Assembly: GCA_963783085.1 (NCBI GenBank)
Contig: CAWAMJ010000006.1
Coordinates: 323,977-387,976, forward strand
Direction of reading: 5' to 3'
DNA from: CAVYUC01 sp963783085
GTDB lineage: Bacteria; Bacteroidota; Bacteroidia; Bacteroidales; Prolixibacteraceae
DNA length: 64,000 bases
Below the pieces are notes generated by a model. The model ran no database searches. It had not been told where the DNA came from and was given only the letters and a program-made list of their open reading frames with translations. Each line of letters opens with the position of its first letter. Position 1 is the first letter of the stretch. The position numbers were made by a program, and so were the translations under genes. Shown here piece by piece: positions 29,301 to 38,800 of the stretch.

Positions 29301-30546
29301 TCAAAATTATTTTCATAAAAATGAAAAAGCACGCCAAAACGGAGGCGTTAATCCGCCGAATAATTTAATTACCCATGCTGCTGAACTAAAAGGGAAAACC
29401 CTGCTGTTGCCGTCTTTGGGAGAATATGCTTCGAAACTGCTTGAAGCCAATTTACGCCGGATTGGTATTGAAGCCCACACTCTTTTTGATACGGAAGAAT
29501 CGATAAAAAAGAGCCTGAATTCAAATTCAGGTCAATGTCTGCCTTTAAATATGATATTGCAAAACGCATTTGATTACATTAAGAAGTACAAACTCGACCC
29601 GGGCAACACCGTATTGTGGATGATTGAATCTCCGGTTTCGTGCAACCTCGGAATGTTTATCAACTATATGTCTAAAGTGCTGAAAGAGCAGAAGGAAGAG
29701 TTCCAAAATTTGAGAATGTACAGCGGACAAATCACTTTTGCTGATATTTCCATAAATACTTCTGTTAATTCCTACCTGGCATTTTTGTTTGGCGGATTTC
29801 TTCGCAAAATAGAATGTAAACTCAGGCCTTATGAAATACAGGACGGGCAAACCGATACGATGATAAAAAAGTCGATGGAAATTCTCTATCAGGTTTTTTT
29901 GGATGGGACCTCAAAAGAAGAGGCGCTAAAACAGGTAATAGAATGGTGTAAAATGATTGAGGTAAAAAATGAACAACGGCCCAAAGTGGCAATTTTTGGA
30001 GACTTGTATGTTCGCGACAACGATATGTTTAATCAGCAGTTGATTAAATTTATCGAAAAAAATGGCGGCGAGGCAATTACAACACCATACAGCGAGTATG
30101 TGAAAATTATAGCTTATGCTACAAACAACCGTTTAATAAAACAGGGTTTCTTTATGAGGGCATCGTTGCAACATTTCCTCCTGTCGCTTGCAACGCAACT
30201 CGAAGAGAAATACCTGAAACTTTTTAATGAAATTTTGCACGAACCTATATCCAAACCGCTGAAAACGTATAATGAAAAACTGAAAAAATTTAACCTCAAT
30301 ACTTCCTATAACGGAGAATCATTTGAAAATGCATTAAAAATAATTCATTTAATGGAGCATTACCCCGACATTTCTTTATTTGTACAAACAAACCCATCGT
30401 ATTGTTGCCCGTCGCTCGTAACCGAAGCAATGAAATCGAAAATGGAAAAAATAACAGGAATTCCGATTGTGACCATCGAATACGATGGAACAAGTTCCTT
30501 AAAAAATGAAGATATCATTCCTTTTTTAACCTATGCGGGCACCTGA
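26344..30546 (+). CDS. Acyl-CoA dehydratase activase-like protein (BadF/BcrA repeat plus HgdB-like region)
   Basis: 1400 residues from the ATG at 26344; the frame is open back to 26239, but that part lies inside hairpin repeats, so I exclude it. Two BadF/BadG/BcrA/BcrD ASKHA ATPase domains follow each other: about 1-300 (CAAGTGSFLDQQ, SRCSVFAKTDLIHAQQEG) and 329-590 (GIDIGSTSTKAI, IGGQDSKFT, CAAGTGSFIEEQ, SRCTVFMERDLNH). CELCTNHCKY (about 611) and FCSPMNAIQGH (about 724) can bind iron-sulfur clusters, and the C-terminal 700 residues resemble DUF2229/HgdB-like regions ending YCCPSLVTEAMKSK. Such giant proteins probably activate or reduce a radical dehydratase or another Fe-S enzyme using ATP; the partner is unknown. 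No neighbour on the same strand is close. Confidence 0.85.
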   Translation: MDVEKKYLAIDVGSVAISVVILNQKKEILDTAYDFHEGKIAKKLTELLTPLKLENICGIATTSSTPTYIKRTAVYDNRVAYITASTFLHPKVGSVLIVGSEKFGLVSFDDKQHYRKFKGNSSCAAGTGSFLDQQSKRLNLDSISDFCELANKNRGEFPKIASRCSVFAKTDLIHAQQEGYSLPEICDGLCYGLAKNIVDNLFNEANINTPMIFTGGVSLNKAVAGHIEKLTGIKPLVGKYSHLYGAIGAGIKLINDNREPVDLDIKSSQDILLEESKEKTYFHQALKLTLSDYPDFTSIEKYNFKSELIIHFPEVEVDIYSEMKNGEYHVFLGIDIGSTSTKAILIDGNKTVLAGFYTRTSGQPVNAVRVIFESIQDIISRKNSKINILGVGTTGSGRKFIGKIIGADIIPDEITAHARAAIELDPEVDTIIEIGGQDSKFTTLRNGSVTFSVMNNVCAAGTGSFIEEQAKKLGVSLDEYSDKAMNTIAPMSSSRCTVFMERDLNHYLNSNYTTNEILASVLHSVRENYLLKVAVEKYIGNKIFFQGATAKNKALVAAFEQKLMKPVLVSKYCHLTGALGVALELFDKQINQTKFRGIKLYRNEIPVRTEICELCTNHCKYKIAELDGEKEAYGFLCGRDYNSNKFVDSNTSGFNLVKEYNKQFRFKATHKEKSKTIIGIPAGLYLFEDLLLWQRFFDLLHIKTVTSANCRNVVKMGRRISGAEFCSPMNAIQGHVKYLLDKSDFIFLPTYLEERQKSKKLRRQYCYYSQFAPPVVASIDEIAKQNKIINPLLFSLQNELKLKNELFNSLKKAGLTGFTLVDVSNAFNKAKRERQERLNEWKDKFQKISATDNDLKVVLLGRPYTVLTTLMNNNIPEIFAQKGVKTFFQNMLEADENEIDNLREILSSTKWKFAAAILIAADYVARTKDLFPVLISSFKCSPDSFVIEYFKQIMDFYGKPYLILQLDEYDSNVGYETRIEAALRSFQNYFHKNEKARQNGGVNPPNNLITHAAELKGKTLLLPSLGEYASKLLEANLRRIGIEAHTLFDTEESIKKSLNSNSGQCLPLNMILQNAFDYIKKYKLDPGNTVLWMIESPVSCNLGMFINYMSKVLKEQKEEFQNLRMYSGQITFADISINTSVNSYLAFLFGGFLRKIECKLRPYEIQDGQTDTMIKKSMEILYQVFLDGTSKEEALKQVIEWCKMIEVKNEQRPKVAIFGDLYVRDNDMFNQQLIKFIEKNGGEAITTPYSEYVKIIAYATNNRLIKQGFFMRASLQHFLLSLATQLEEKYLKLFNEILHEPISKPLKTYNEKLKKFNLNTSYNGESFENALKIIHLMEHYPDISLFVQTNPSYCCPSLVTEAMKSKMEKITGIPIVTIEYDGTSSLKNEDIIPFLTYAGT

Positions 30547-30580
30547 AATAAATCATCTGTTTCCATCTTGCGATAAAAAG

Positions 30581-31864
30581 TCAATTCTGAACCAAATTAT
30601 GTTTTTGTACAAAATCGGGATCTATTTCAATCCCCAAACCGGGTCCTGTGGGGACTTTTATTTTCCCATTTACAATTTCCAGGGATGATGTTGAACATTC
30701 AAAAGGTACGTGAGTTTTCAATCCATGGGTTTCGTGGTGAGGACCAGCATTGGGAATTGCAGAAACAAAGTGAATATCATAAAGATATCCCAGATCTCCA
30801 CCTGACATGTGTGGAACGCAGGTTTTGCCAAATGCTGCAGCCATGCGGGCTACCTTCATTGAACGGATGTATCCTCCAAAATAAAAATTATCAGGTTGAA
30901 CGATTTCGAGGCCATCATTTGCAATCAGCCACCGGAAATTATAAAAGCTTTGGTCTTGTTCGCCGTTTGCAATTGGAATTGTAAGCGCATCGGCAACTTG
31001 TTTGATATCTTCAAAATGCCAGTATAACACAGGTTCTTCAAAATAATTGTAGTTATATTCTTCCAGTATCCTGCCAATTTTTATCGCGCCATTCACATCA
31101 AAATAACCATTTGAATCGGCATATAGATTAAAATCATTGCCGTAATGTTCACGTACAAGCGGAATTAATTTTTCAGATTTCCCGGGAAGACCGGCATAGT
31201 GTATGTCGGTGGTTCCTGCATGCAAATATCCAACTTTAATTTTAAGGGCATTGGTATCGTATTGGGCAACCGTTTCTTTAATCCGTTCAAAATGTTCTTC
31301 AAGTGGTAAATGCCGGAACTCAGTTGCGATATAGACACCGACTTCAGGATTGTGAATTTCTCCGATTAATTGTCCCATTGGCTTTTCAGCAATTTTTCCC
31401 AGCATATCCAAAATGGCAAATTCAATGGTTGCCAAAGGTATGCCAAGAGCTCTTCCGTTATACCTGAAGTTGAAATTGTAGTAATATACTTTTTCTATTA
31501 TTAGGTCCAGCTCAACTGCATTCTGGCCAATAAAAAAAGGCTGCAGATTATTAACGAATATGGGCCAGAGAGTCCGGAGTTCGCCATGGCCTGCAGAAAT
31601 CCCTTCCGCCCCGTCAGTTGAACGGACTCGGCACAAAAAACTATTTCCGTTCCGCAGCAATTCCAGTGTTTCAATGATCACAGGCGAGGGAAACAATTCC
31701 TTTTTCAAAACCGGCTGCTGAAGAATCTCATCCAGCTTTTTGTATTTTTCCGCCAAAGCTTCAGAAACGGGTTTTGAAGAAGCAGCTTTTGAACTGAAAG
31801 GCGCCGCAGCTGCAAGACCGCCCGCAACGGCAGCAGATATGAATTTACGTCGATTGGTTTGCAT
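30581..31864 (-). CDS. Tat-exported enolase-superfamily (mandelate racemase/muconate lactonizing) enzyme
   Basis: 427 residues with a twin-arginine signal (TNRRKFISAAVAGGLAAAAP). Residues about 55-170 are the capping domain. The barrel then shows the Lys motif ALKIKVGY, metal ligands in LYADSNGYF (Asp), NYFEEPV (Glu) and ANGEQD (Glu), and a His in CVPHMSGG. These point to an acid-sugar dehydratase or epimerase of the mandelate racemase group. The substrate is not identifiable. Export of such an enzyme is less usual; it is paired with the upstream Tat-exported hydrolase on the same strand, 63 bases apart. Confidence 0.85.
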   Translation of the reverse strand: MQTNRRKFISAAVAGGLAAAAPFSSKAASSKPVSEALAEKYKKLDEILQQPVLKKELFPSPVIIETLELLRNGNSFLCRVRSTDGAEGISAGHGELRTLWPIFVNNLQPFFIGQNAVELDLIIEKVYYYNFNFRYNGRALGIPLATIEFAILDMLGKIAEKPMGQLIGEIHNPEVGVYIATEFRHLPLEEHFERIKETVAQYDTNALKIKVGYLHAGTTDIHYAGLPGKSEKLIPLVREHYGNDFNLYADSNGYFDVNGAIKIGRILEEYNYNYFEEPVLYWHFEDIKQVADALTIPIANGEQDQSFYNFRWLIANDGLEIVQPDNFYFGGYIRSMKVARMAAAFGKTCVPHMSGGDLGYLYDIHFVSAIPNAGPHHETHGLKTHVPFECSTSSLEIVNGKIKVPTGPGLGIEIDPDFVQKHNLVQN

Positions 31865-31927
31865 ATATTTTAGTTTTTAATATACGAGGTTTAAAATTTA
31901 AACAACATATTGATTTTTCTTTAAATT

Positions 31928-34087
31928 TCACAACACATCAATTCCAATGATCTCGTGATCAACAATTTGAGGAACCTGTAAAACAAGGTTTTTCCCTTCC
32001 ATCCGGTATTCCGGTTTTTCCCCGTTTATCAGCAAATGCACATCTTTAATTTTTATTCCGCCTGGAATTCTGATTTTAACATCAGCATTAACCGGAATAA
32101 ATTCTTTAAACGGCCCTTTCATCATCGCCGGATTCGTCAGGTTTACCAGATGAACTGTCATTGAATTTTCCTGTTTCCAAACTGTAACATCCATAACTCC
32201 CGGCCCGCTTACTTCAACTATTGGCTCTTCATTCAATGCCCAGCGAATTGTATTTTGAAGCAATTTCAAATGATCGGTACTCATTACCTGCCAGTAAGAA
32301 CGGTCTATATCTCCCGGAAAATAAGCGACCCGTCCGTTGCCCAAATCGTTGAGATACAATCCGCGAACATCAGTTTCCGGCTCCCGGGGGTAAACATGTT
32401 CCATTGGCAAATCGGGGTACGACGGGATTAAAGTTACCGGACTGGCCATTTCTTTTTCCGGTTTAACATGAACCATATAAATGGTATTAATTATCCGAAA
32501 AGCATCTTCCAAACCATTTAAAACCGGGTGAAACTGTTTGGTTTCCATATTTTCCTCTAATCGCAAATAACTGTTTTGAATTGGGCCTTCCACTTTTTGC
32601 TGAAAAGAAACCCCAAACAAATCTGCAAGCCCGAAATCATGGCGTTGTTTTCCGTTTTCATCGTATAATGAAGTTTCGAAAGTGCCCAGCAAGCTTCCGC
32701 CTTTTTGCACAAATTTCCGGATTTGGTTGCATTGATCATCTGAAAGAGCTGCACTGTTTGGCAGAATCAGTAATTTGAATGGATTCAGATGTTCCTCATC
32801 AAGCAACCGGTCGTTAACCATTTCGAACGGAATGCGCGCTTCTATCAAGGCCTGGTACATTCCCAATTCGTGGTCACCGTTTCGCTGTTGCCATTTTTCA
32901 TTTCCGTAATTTCGGTTTTGTTCGGAGAATACCATCCCAACGCTGGCCAGTGGCGCAACATTTCTCAAATAACGTTCATTTTTGTAATGTTGCTGATAGA
33001 TTTTTTCTACCACGTTCAACCAGCGTTTGTCATAAATTACACCCGAGAATTTTGTGAACCACGGACGCATTCCATTGGCAGTTCCTTCAGCCACCCAAAT
33101 CCTGATTTCTTCTTCATTTTGAACCGAATCTTTCCAGCGGTATTTTTCCTCAACACCCACACTGAAAATTCCTCCAAGCGGTTTCATACCAATAGATGCG
33201 CGCAATTCTTTGGCTCCTTTTCCGTTCGACCACGGCATGGTATAACCGTTCCTTGCCTGATGGTCGGTAAAGACAATATCAGAAAGTTGCCCGGTGATTA
33301 CTTTATCGGGAAATCCGTTGGGAATAAAACGGGAAGCCGGTTTTTCCTTACGGATAATGCTATCCCAAAGTAACCAGAGTTCCTTTAGTCGTGCGGTGTT
33401 CCATTCATCATATTTCTGCCGGATTTTAATTGAAGAATTGTCACGGGGCAATTCCATTCCCGAAAAATCCTTGAAATTTTTCTGACAATGCTCGCAGTAA
33501 CAAATCCCGCTGCCCGCCCAGCGGTTTGAAAAAATACCGTCGGGTTCGTAGCGTTCCATTATTTCCTTGTGAACCTGGGTCATAAACTCAAAATTGTATG
33601 GGCCCAACGCACAGGTCACCCACAATTCAGGGTTGGCCCAGTGGCGCCTTTTTTTTCCATCTGCAGTAACTGCAATCCAGTCGGGATGAGAATCGTACAC
33701 ATTTTGCCAGGTGGCATGCGGATCGGTTCGTGCAATAATCGACATATTCATTTTTCGGGAACCGTTTACCAGATAGCCGAACGGGTCGGAGTTGCCCAAC
33801 CACGCACTTCGGTGGTGAAACGGTACATCAGTTGGATAATAGGCAACTACTCCTCCGGCACTCAGCGTTGTTCCGTCGGCATGTATCTTTTTAAAGTAAC
33901 TAAGCCAAAAATCAGGATCGAAATTGCCGGGATCGTTTTCCACCAGCGTTAGTTGAGCCCAGCGCATCGGGCGATTGAACCAGGTTTCTGCGGGCGGAAT
34001 TCCAATTCCTGCAAACAATGAAGGATTGGCTATTGAATAAACTCCGGCAACTGCGGCTCCGGATTTAATAAACTTTCTCCTGTCCAT
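31928..34087 (-). CDS. Tat-exported putative glycoside hydrolase with beta-galactosidase trimerisation-like domain
   Basis: 719 residues from the ATG at 34087, chosen because MDRRKFIKSGAAVAGVYS is a twin-arginine signal. The first 380 residues look like a TIM barrel of the GHL6/alpha-amylase-like type: MRWAQLTLVENDPGNFDPDF, SIIARTDPHATWQN, and YEPDGIFSNRWAGSGICYCE with a CYCEHC cysteine cluster. Residues 400-620 resemble the class I glutamine-amidotransferase-like fold of beta-galactosidase trimerisation domains (LILPNSAALSDDQCNQIRKF), followed by a small beta-sandwich. It is probably a fucosidase- or galactosidase-like enzyme of unknown substrate, co-transcribed with the enolase-superfamily gene. 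Confidence 0.7.
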   Translation of the reverse strand: MDRRKFIKSGAAVAGVYSIANPSLFAGIGIPPAETWFNRPMRWAQLTLVENDPGNFDPDFWLSYFKKIHADGTTLSAGGVVAYYPTDVPFHHRSAWLGNSDPFGYLVNGSRKMNMSIIARTDPHATWQNVYDSHPDWIAVTADGKKRRHWANPELWVTCALGPYNFEFMTQVHKEIMERYEPDGIFSNRWAGSGICYCEHCQKNFKDFSGMELPRDNSSIKIRQKYDEWNTARLKELWLLWDSIIRKEKPASRFIPNGFPDKVITGQLSDIVFTDHQARNGYTMPWSNGKGAKELRASIGMKPLGGIFSVGVEEKYRWKDSVQNEEEIRIWVAEGTANGMRPWFTKFSGVIYDKRWLNVVEKIYQQHYKNERYLRNVAPLASVGMVFSEQNRNYGNEKWQQRNGDHELGMYQALIEARIPFEMVNDRLLDEEHLNPFKLLILPNSAALSDDQCNQIRKFVQKGGSLLGTFETSLYDENGKQRHDFGLADLFGVSFQQKVEGPIQNSYLRLEENMETKQFHPVLNGLEDAFRIINTIYMVHVKPEKEMASPVTLIPSYPDLPMEHVYPREPETDVRGLYLNDLGNGRVAYFPGDIDRSYWQVMSTDHLKLLQNTIRWALNEEPIVEVSGPGVMDVTVWKQENSMTVHLVNLTNPAMMKGPFKEFIPVNADVKIRIPGGIKIKDVHLLINGEKPEYRMEGKNLVLQVPQIVDHEIIGIDVL

Positions 34088-34571
34088 AAAATGTGGTTTA
34101 ATTGGATTCAAAAGGTAGGAATTTTTTATTTCGATAAGAAGCGAAAAGCCGGGAGATAAGTTAAGCTGAAAAATTACATCAAATGAATGATCCCATGAAA
34201 GAACGAACCGAAACGATCCTGGCAGGACTTGAACTCAATTTAAAGGCTTTAAAAAAATCGACTTCTCCCTTTAAAACCTTTATATTCATTCATTTTTGAA
34301 TAATGTCAGGTAATCGCTAAAAACATAGAGCTTATTTCGCTGTGTTCCGGTAATCTCTTTCAAAATTCCCAATTAAATTTAGCCTTAGTTCTACTTTGAC
34401 ACATTTATCCAAAATCGAAAAATCCATGCGTTTTACCCTAAACCCCAAGGGGAACCGCATACCTGCCCGACTGCAGGCGGGGATTTTTCTGATTTCTCCC
34501 CTTGTTGGCTGGGGTGAAAAATCAGAAAAATCGCTTTCTCATTTAATCTGTAGAAAGTCTCTTTTTTTTCA
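34088..34571. other. Intergenic region with hairpin element and one tiny open frame
   Basis: No convincing gene. A 38-codon frame at 34183-34299 (+), starting MNDPMKERTETILAGLELNL, is the only coding-like stretch and has no recognisable family. Around 34436-34475 there are ACCCCAAGGGGAA and CTGCCCGACTGCAGGCGGGG hairpins. At 34482-34501, GATTTTTCTGATTTCTCCCC pairs with 34511-34532 (a similar reverse complement, two bases longer). This second block resembles the hairpin element near 26.2 kb. The rest is AT-rich. Confidence 0.5.
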
Positions 34572-34844
34572 TTATAAAACAATTACCCCTTCAATTTTAT
34601 CCGCCTTTTCTGTTATCTCAATTATTTGATCAGCGGACTCCATCAGTGCAATACATGTAACCGATACATGTTTTAAATTAGAGGTATGTTTAAATGTCAT
34701 TATCCCGGTTTCCGGAAGCAAGGCCTTTATTTTATCCACCTTACCATCCTGGTTTGGCGAAATGAATTTGAACATATATTTAAGTGGCCAATTCCCATTT
34801 TCCATTAACCGGTAGCGCAGGTTTCTGAATTTATCTGTATTCAT
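34572..34844 (-). CDS. DUF493 family protein
   Basis: 90 residues from ATG at 34844 (a GTG at 34853 is also in frame). WPLKYMFKFISPNQDGKVDK, HVSVTCIALMESADQIIEI and the end KADKIEGVIVL follow the DUF493 (YbeD-like) ferredoxin-like fold, which is seen as a small regulatory or allosteric-type domain. Function is unknown. It is a single gene between a hairpin-bearing intergenic region and the divergent outer-membrane protein. Confidence 0.8.
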   Translation of the reverse strand: MNTDKFRNLRYRLMENGNWPLKYMFKFISPNQDGKVDKIKALLPETGIMTFKHTSNLKHVSVTCIALMESADQIIEITEKADKIEGVIVL

Positions 34845-35012
34845 AATCTTCACATTTTTTATTAATCATTACAAGCCACGGTATCAAATCGTTCATTTTA
34901 TCCGTGCAAAAATAAGGAAACACAAAATCTTACAGAGTTACTTTTATCTGGCTCCCCTGATTGCTATGCTTTTTTGTTGGTATCTTAGCTTAATGAAAAT
35001 AATTTTAATCAT

Positions 35013-35762
35013 ATGAAAAGCAATATTATTCCAATTTCCATCTTGTTTGTTGTGGCTGTAATATTTTTACCTGACACAACCAAAGCTCAGCTGAGCCTGG
35101 ATATTGAAAGCGGCGCGGTAATCGCAGGTTATAACAATGTCAGGATTCCGGGCGATGAAGGAACCTTATTCTCACTCACCGATGATCTGAATGCCGGGCC
35201 GGATGTTTTTCTTCGGCTACGGGCAGGCTATACGATAAAATCGAGGCATACTATTTCTGTTTTGTATGCTCCGCTTACGGTTGAGTCAGATGGTTCATTA
35301 ACTGATCCGGTTAATTTTGAAGGGGTTACTTTTCCTGCCAATACGTCACTTGATGCTTCTTATACCTTTAACTCCTACCGTATTACTTACCGGTATGATT
35401 TTGTGAAAAAACCAAAATTTGAGTTTGGACTTGGCTTTACAGCAAAAATCAGAGATGCTGAAATTGCCCTTAAAAGTGAGGATTTATCAGCAAAAAAGAC
35501 CAATGTGGGATTTGTACCCATTATCAATTTCAGGTTAAACTGGATGATGGGTGAGAAATACAGTCTTCTTCTCGAGGGCGATGCATTGGCTGCCCCGCAG
35601 GGAAGAGCAGAAGACGTTTTGCTTGCTTTAACCTATAAACTATCCGACAACATTGCTTTAAAAACAGGTTACAGAATACTCGAAGGAGGGGCTGATAATG
35701 ATGAAGTGTATAACTTCTCGTTGTTTAATTATGCGGTAGTGGGTTTAATCCTGTCTTTATAA
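35013..35762 (+). CDS. Outer-membrane beta-barrel protein
   Basis: 249 residues with a signal peptide (1-26, ends TTKAQ). The rest is an alternation of amphipathic strands: FLRLRAGYTIKSRHTISVLY, SYRITYRYDFVKKPKFEFGL, YSLLLEGDALAAPQGRAEDV and IALKTGYRILEGGAD. It ends in NYAVVGLILSL, whose last strand has alternating hydrophobic residues. This suggests an eight- to ten-stranded small barrel of OmpW/OprF-like size. I cannot name the family. It is monocistronic and ends about 90 bases before the trailer end of the CRISPR array. Confidence 0.7.
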   Translation: MKSNIIPISILFVVAVIFLPDTTKAQLSLDIESGAVIAGYNNVRIPGDEGTLFSLTDDLNAGPDVFLRLRAGYTIKSRHTISVLYAPLTVESDGSLTDPVNFEGVTFPANTSLDASYTFNSYRITYRYDFVKKPKFEFGLGFTAKIRDAEIALKSEDLSAKKTNVGFVPIINFRLNWMMGEKYSLLLEGDALAAPQGRAEDVLLALTYKLSDNIALKTGYRILEGGADNDEVYNFSLFNYAVVGLILSL

Positions 35763-35851
35763 GCATCGTTTTTTCAAGGGCACGGAATGCTTCTCTCATT
35801 AATGGTGCGGTTGATAGCAAGCCACAAGCTACAAGTCACAAGCTTGAAGCT

Positions 35852-38800
35852 ATTTCAATTCCACGATGGTGCGGTTGATAGGCTGCAAGCCTCAAGCCTC
35901 AAGCTTCAAGCCCGTCGCATTTCAATTCCACGATGGTACGATTGATAGGCTGCAAGCCTCAAGCCTCAAGCTTCAAGCCCGTCGCATTTCAATTCCACGA
36001 TGGTATGATTGATAGCTTGAAGTTGTTCAACTGAACGACGACCTGACTGAATTTCAATTCCGATGGTACGATTGATAGTATTTATGACCATCCATATCCA
36101 TTATCTTTACCCAATTTCAATTCCACGATGGTACGATTGATAGCAGTAGTTGATGGAGTAAGCTCCGGGTTTAACGCTAATTTCAATTCCACGATGGTAC
36201 GATTGATAGCGCATAAGTGATATGACAAGTCGTCCCGATGATTAACCATTTCAATTCCACGATGGTACGATTGATAGAATCACTGCTCTCCCCACCACTT
36301 TTAATAATGCATATTTCAATTCCACGATGGTACGATTGATAGTGATTTTTCTCACATAACAACACCCCAAACAGTTGCATATTTCAATTCCACGATGGTA
36401 CGATTGATAGAATACATCTGCATACATCTTTAACCAAATAAATCTAATTTCAATTCCACGATGGTACGATTGATAGAGAATGACGGTTTAAGTTTCCGTG
36501 ATTTTTGCGATATTTCAATTCCACGATGGTACGATTGATAGAAGCGTTGCCACCGGCACCCCTACAACATTATGCGGATTTCAATTCCACGATGGTACGA
36601 TTGATAGAAAATAAACAAAATGAACAACTCAGTTACTTACGAAATTTCAATTCCACGATGGTACGATTGATAGTGAGCAGAGTTGCGGACGATGTTATCC
36701 TCATTGAATTTCAATTCCACGATGGTACGATTGATAGCCAGGCACACCGCAAACCATTGAAGGGTTTAACAGGATTTCAATTCCACGATGGTACGATTGA
36801 TAGTTAATGCGGATTTAATGTCGAGGCAACATTGAGCAATTTCAATTCCACGATGGTACGATTGATAGATATTCTTGATGAACATTATTGCGAATCAATT
36901 ACAAAATTTCAATTCCACGATGGTACGATTGATAGTGCTACAAAATATAAAATAGCATGGAACAATTGAAATTTCAATTCCACGATGGTACGATTGATAG
37001 TCTGTGTTTAAAGGCAACAGGCTCCAGTCATTGGCATTTCAATTCCACGATGGTACGATTGATAGTTTGAGCTTGCAACTGTTGACCTGATGCTTTGCAA
37101 TTTCAATTCCACGATGGTACGATTGATAGGCCGAAATTGCTGCAAATACCAGGTACAATAAACACCATTTCAATTCCACGATGGTACGATTGATAGTCAC
37201 TGGCATCTGTCACAAACTGCATCGCCTGCACGATTTCAATTCCACGATGGTACGATTGATAGAAGACAAATGATCTTGTAGCCCTGGAATTTGGATCACA
37301 TTTCAATTCCACGATGGTACGATTGATAGGTGACAATCAAAGAAGTATCATCCCAAAAAGGCATTCCATTTCAATTCCACGATGGTACGATTGATAGAAA
37401 ATACCGGGTGAAGCTTCCAACTATTTCAGGGTATTTCAATTCCACGATGGTACGATTGATAGACGTGAACAGCTTTACATCGACCTCTTGAACTCGACAA
37501 TTTCAATTCCACGATGGTACGATTGATAGCATTTACTCGCACACCATTATCGATAAATTCTACATATTTCAATTCCACGATGGTACGATTGATAGCGGTA
37601 AATCTGCCAGATCGCAATCGTAAATGTAATCATTTCAATTCCACGATGGTACGATTGATAGCATTCACGCCGACATACTCGATACAACCAACGTGCATTT
37701 CAATTCCACGATGGTACGATTGATAGATTCAGGCCCAACAATTACCAGAACGCGCAACAATTTATTTCAATTCCACGATGGTACGATTGATAGATTTACC
37801 GATCCCGGCGATGTGGTAATAGACCCCGATTTCAATTCCACGATGGTACGATTGATAGTTTTGCTCATTCGAACAACAGTTTCCACTAATCGAACATTTC
37901 AATTCCTTGATGGTACGATTGATAGAAACCCACAGGTACACGCGGCAATCATTAACGATAATTTCAATTCCACGATGGTACGATTGATAGTCCGGCGGCT
38001 TTTTCTTCCAGCAACTTTTCCAGTTATTTCAATTCCACGATGGTACGATTGATAGCGCAAAAACCGAAACCGCCTACCTGATTACCATCACATTTCAATT
38101 CCACGATGGTACGATTGATAGTCCACTCTTATTTGGTCGGTTGCCCCGTTTTGAGCGATTTCAATTCCACGATGGTACGATTGATAGACAACAACAGGAA
38201 ATTCAAAACTCGCGACAATGAAATATTTCAATTCCACGATGGTACGATTGATAGAATGCACATTCTATTCTTATGCCGTCGTACAACTAAATTTCAATTC
38301 CACGATGGTACGATTGATAGTACAAACCGCCTCAAAAATACCCTTCACGTTTACCACATTTCAATTCCACGATGGTACGATTGATAGATAGCACACGCAC
38401 CATGTACTTATTTATCTGTTTCATTTCAATTCCACGATGGTACGATTGATAGAGAACGCATCGAACAACTCGAAAGCGAGTTACTGAAATTTCAATTCCA
38501 CGATGGTACGATTGATAGTGGAATATGTACCATGTTATAAACTGCCGCTTATTCCATTTCAATTCCACGATGGTACGATTGATAGACTTACCGAATATGT
38601 TGAAGGTCGTTTAGTTTCTGATTTCAATTCCACGATGGTACGATTGATAGTCATTTCGAAGGTGTTCCAGAAACTTGATGCCATATTTCAATTCCACGAT
38701 GGTACGATTGATAGTGTCTGACACCTGTACAGGTATCTGTTTTTGCATAACATTTCAATTCCACGATGGTACGATTGATAGTTATAAAATCCTGCCATGT

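Noticed and set aside
34183..34299. 38-codon plus-strand frame starting MNDPMKERTETILAGL
   Set aside because: Too short and without recognisable family; mentioned only in the intergenic entry.
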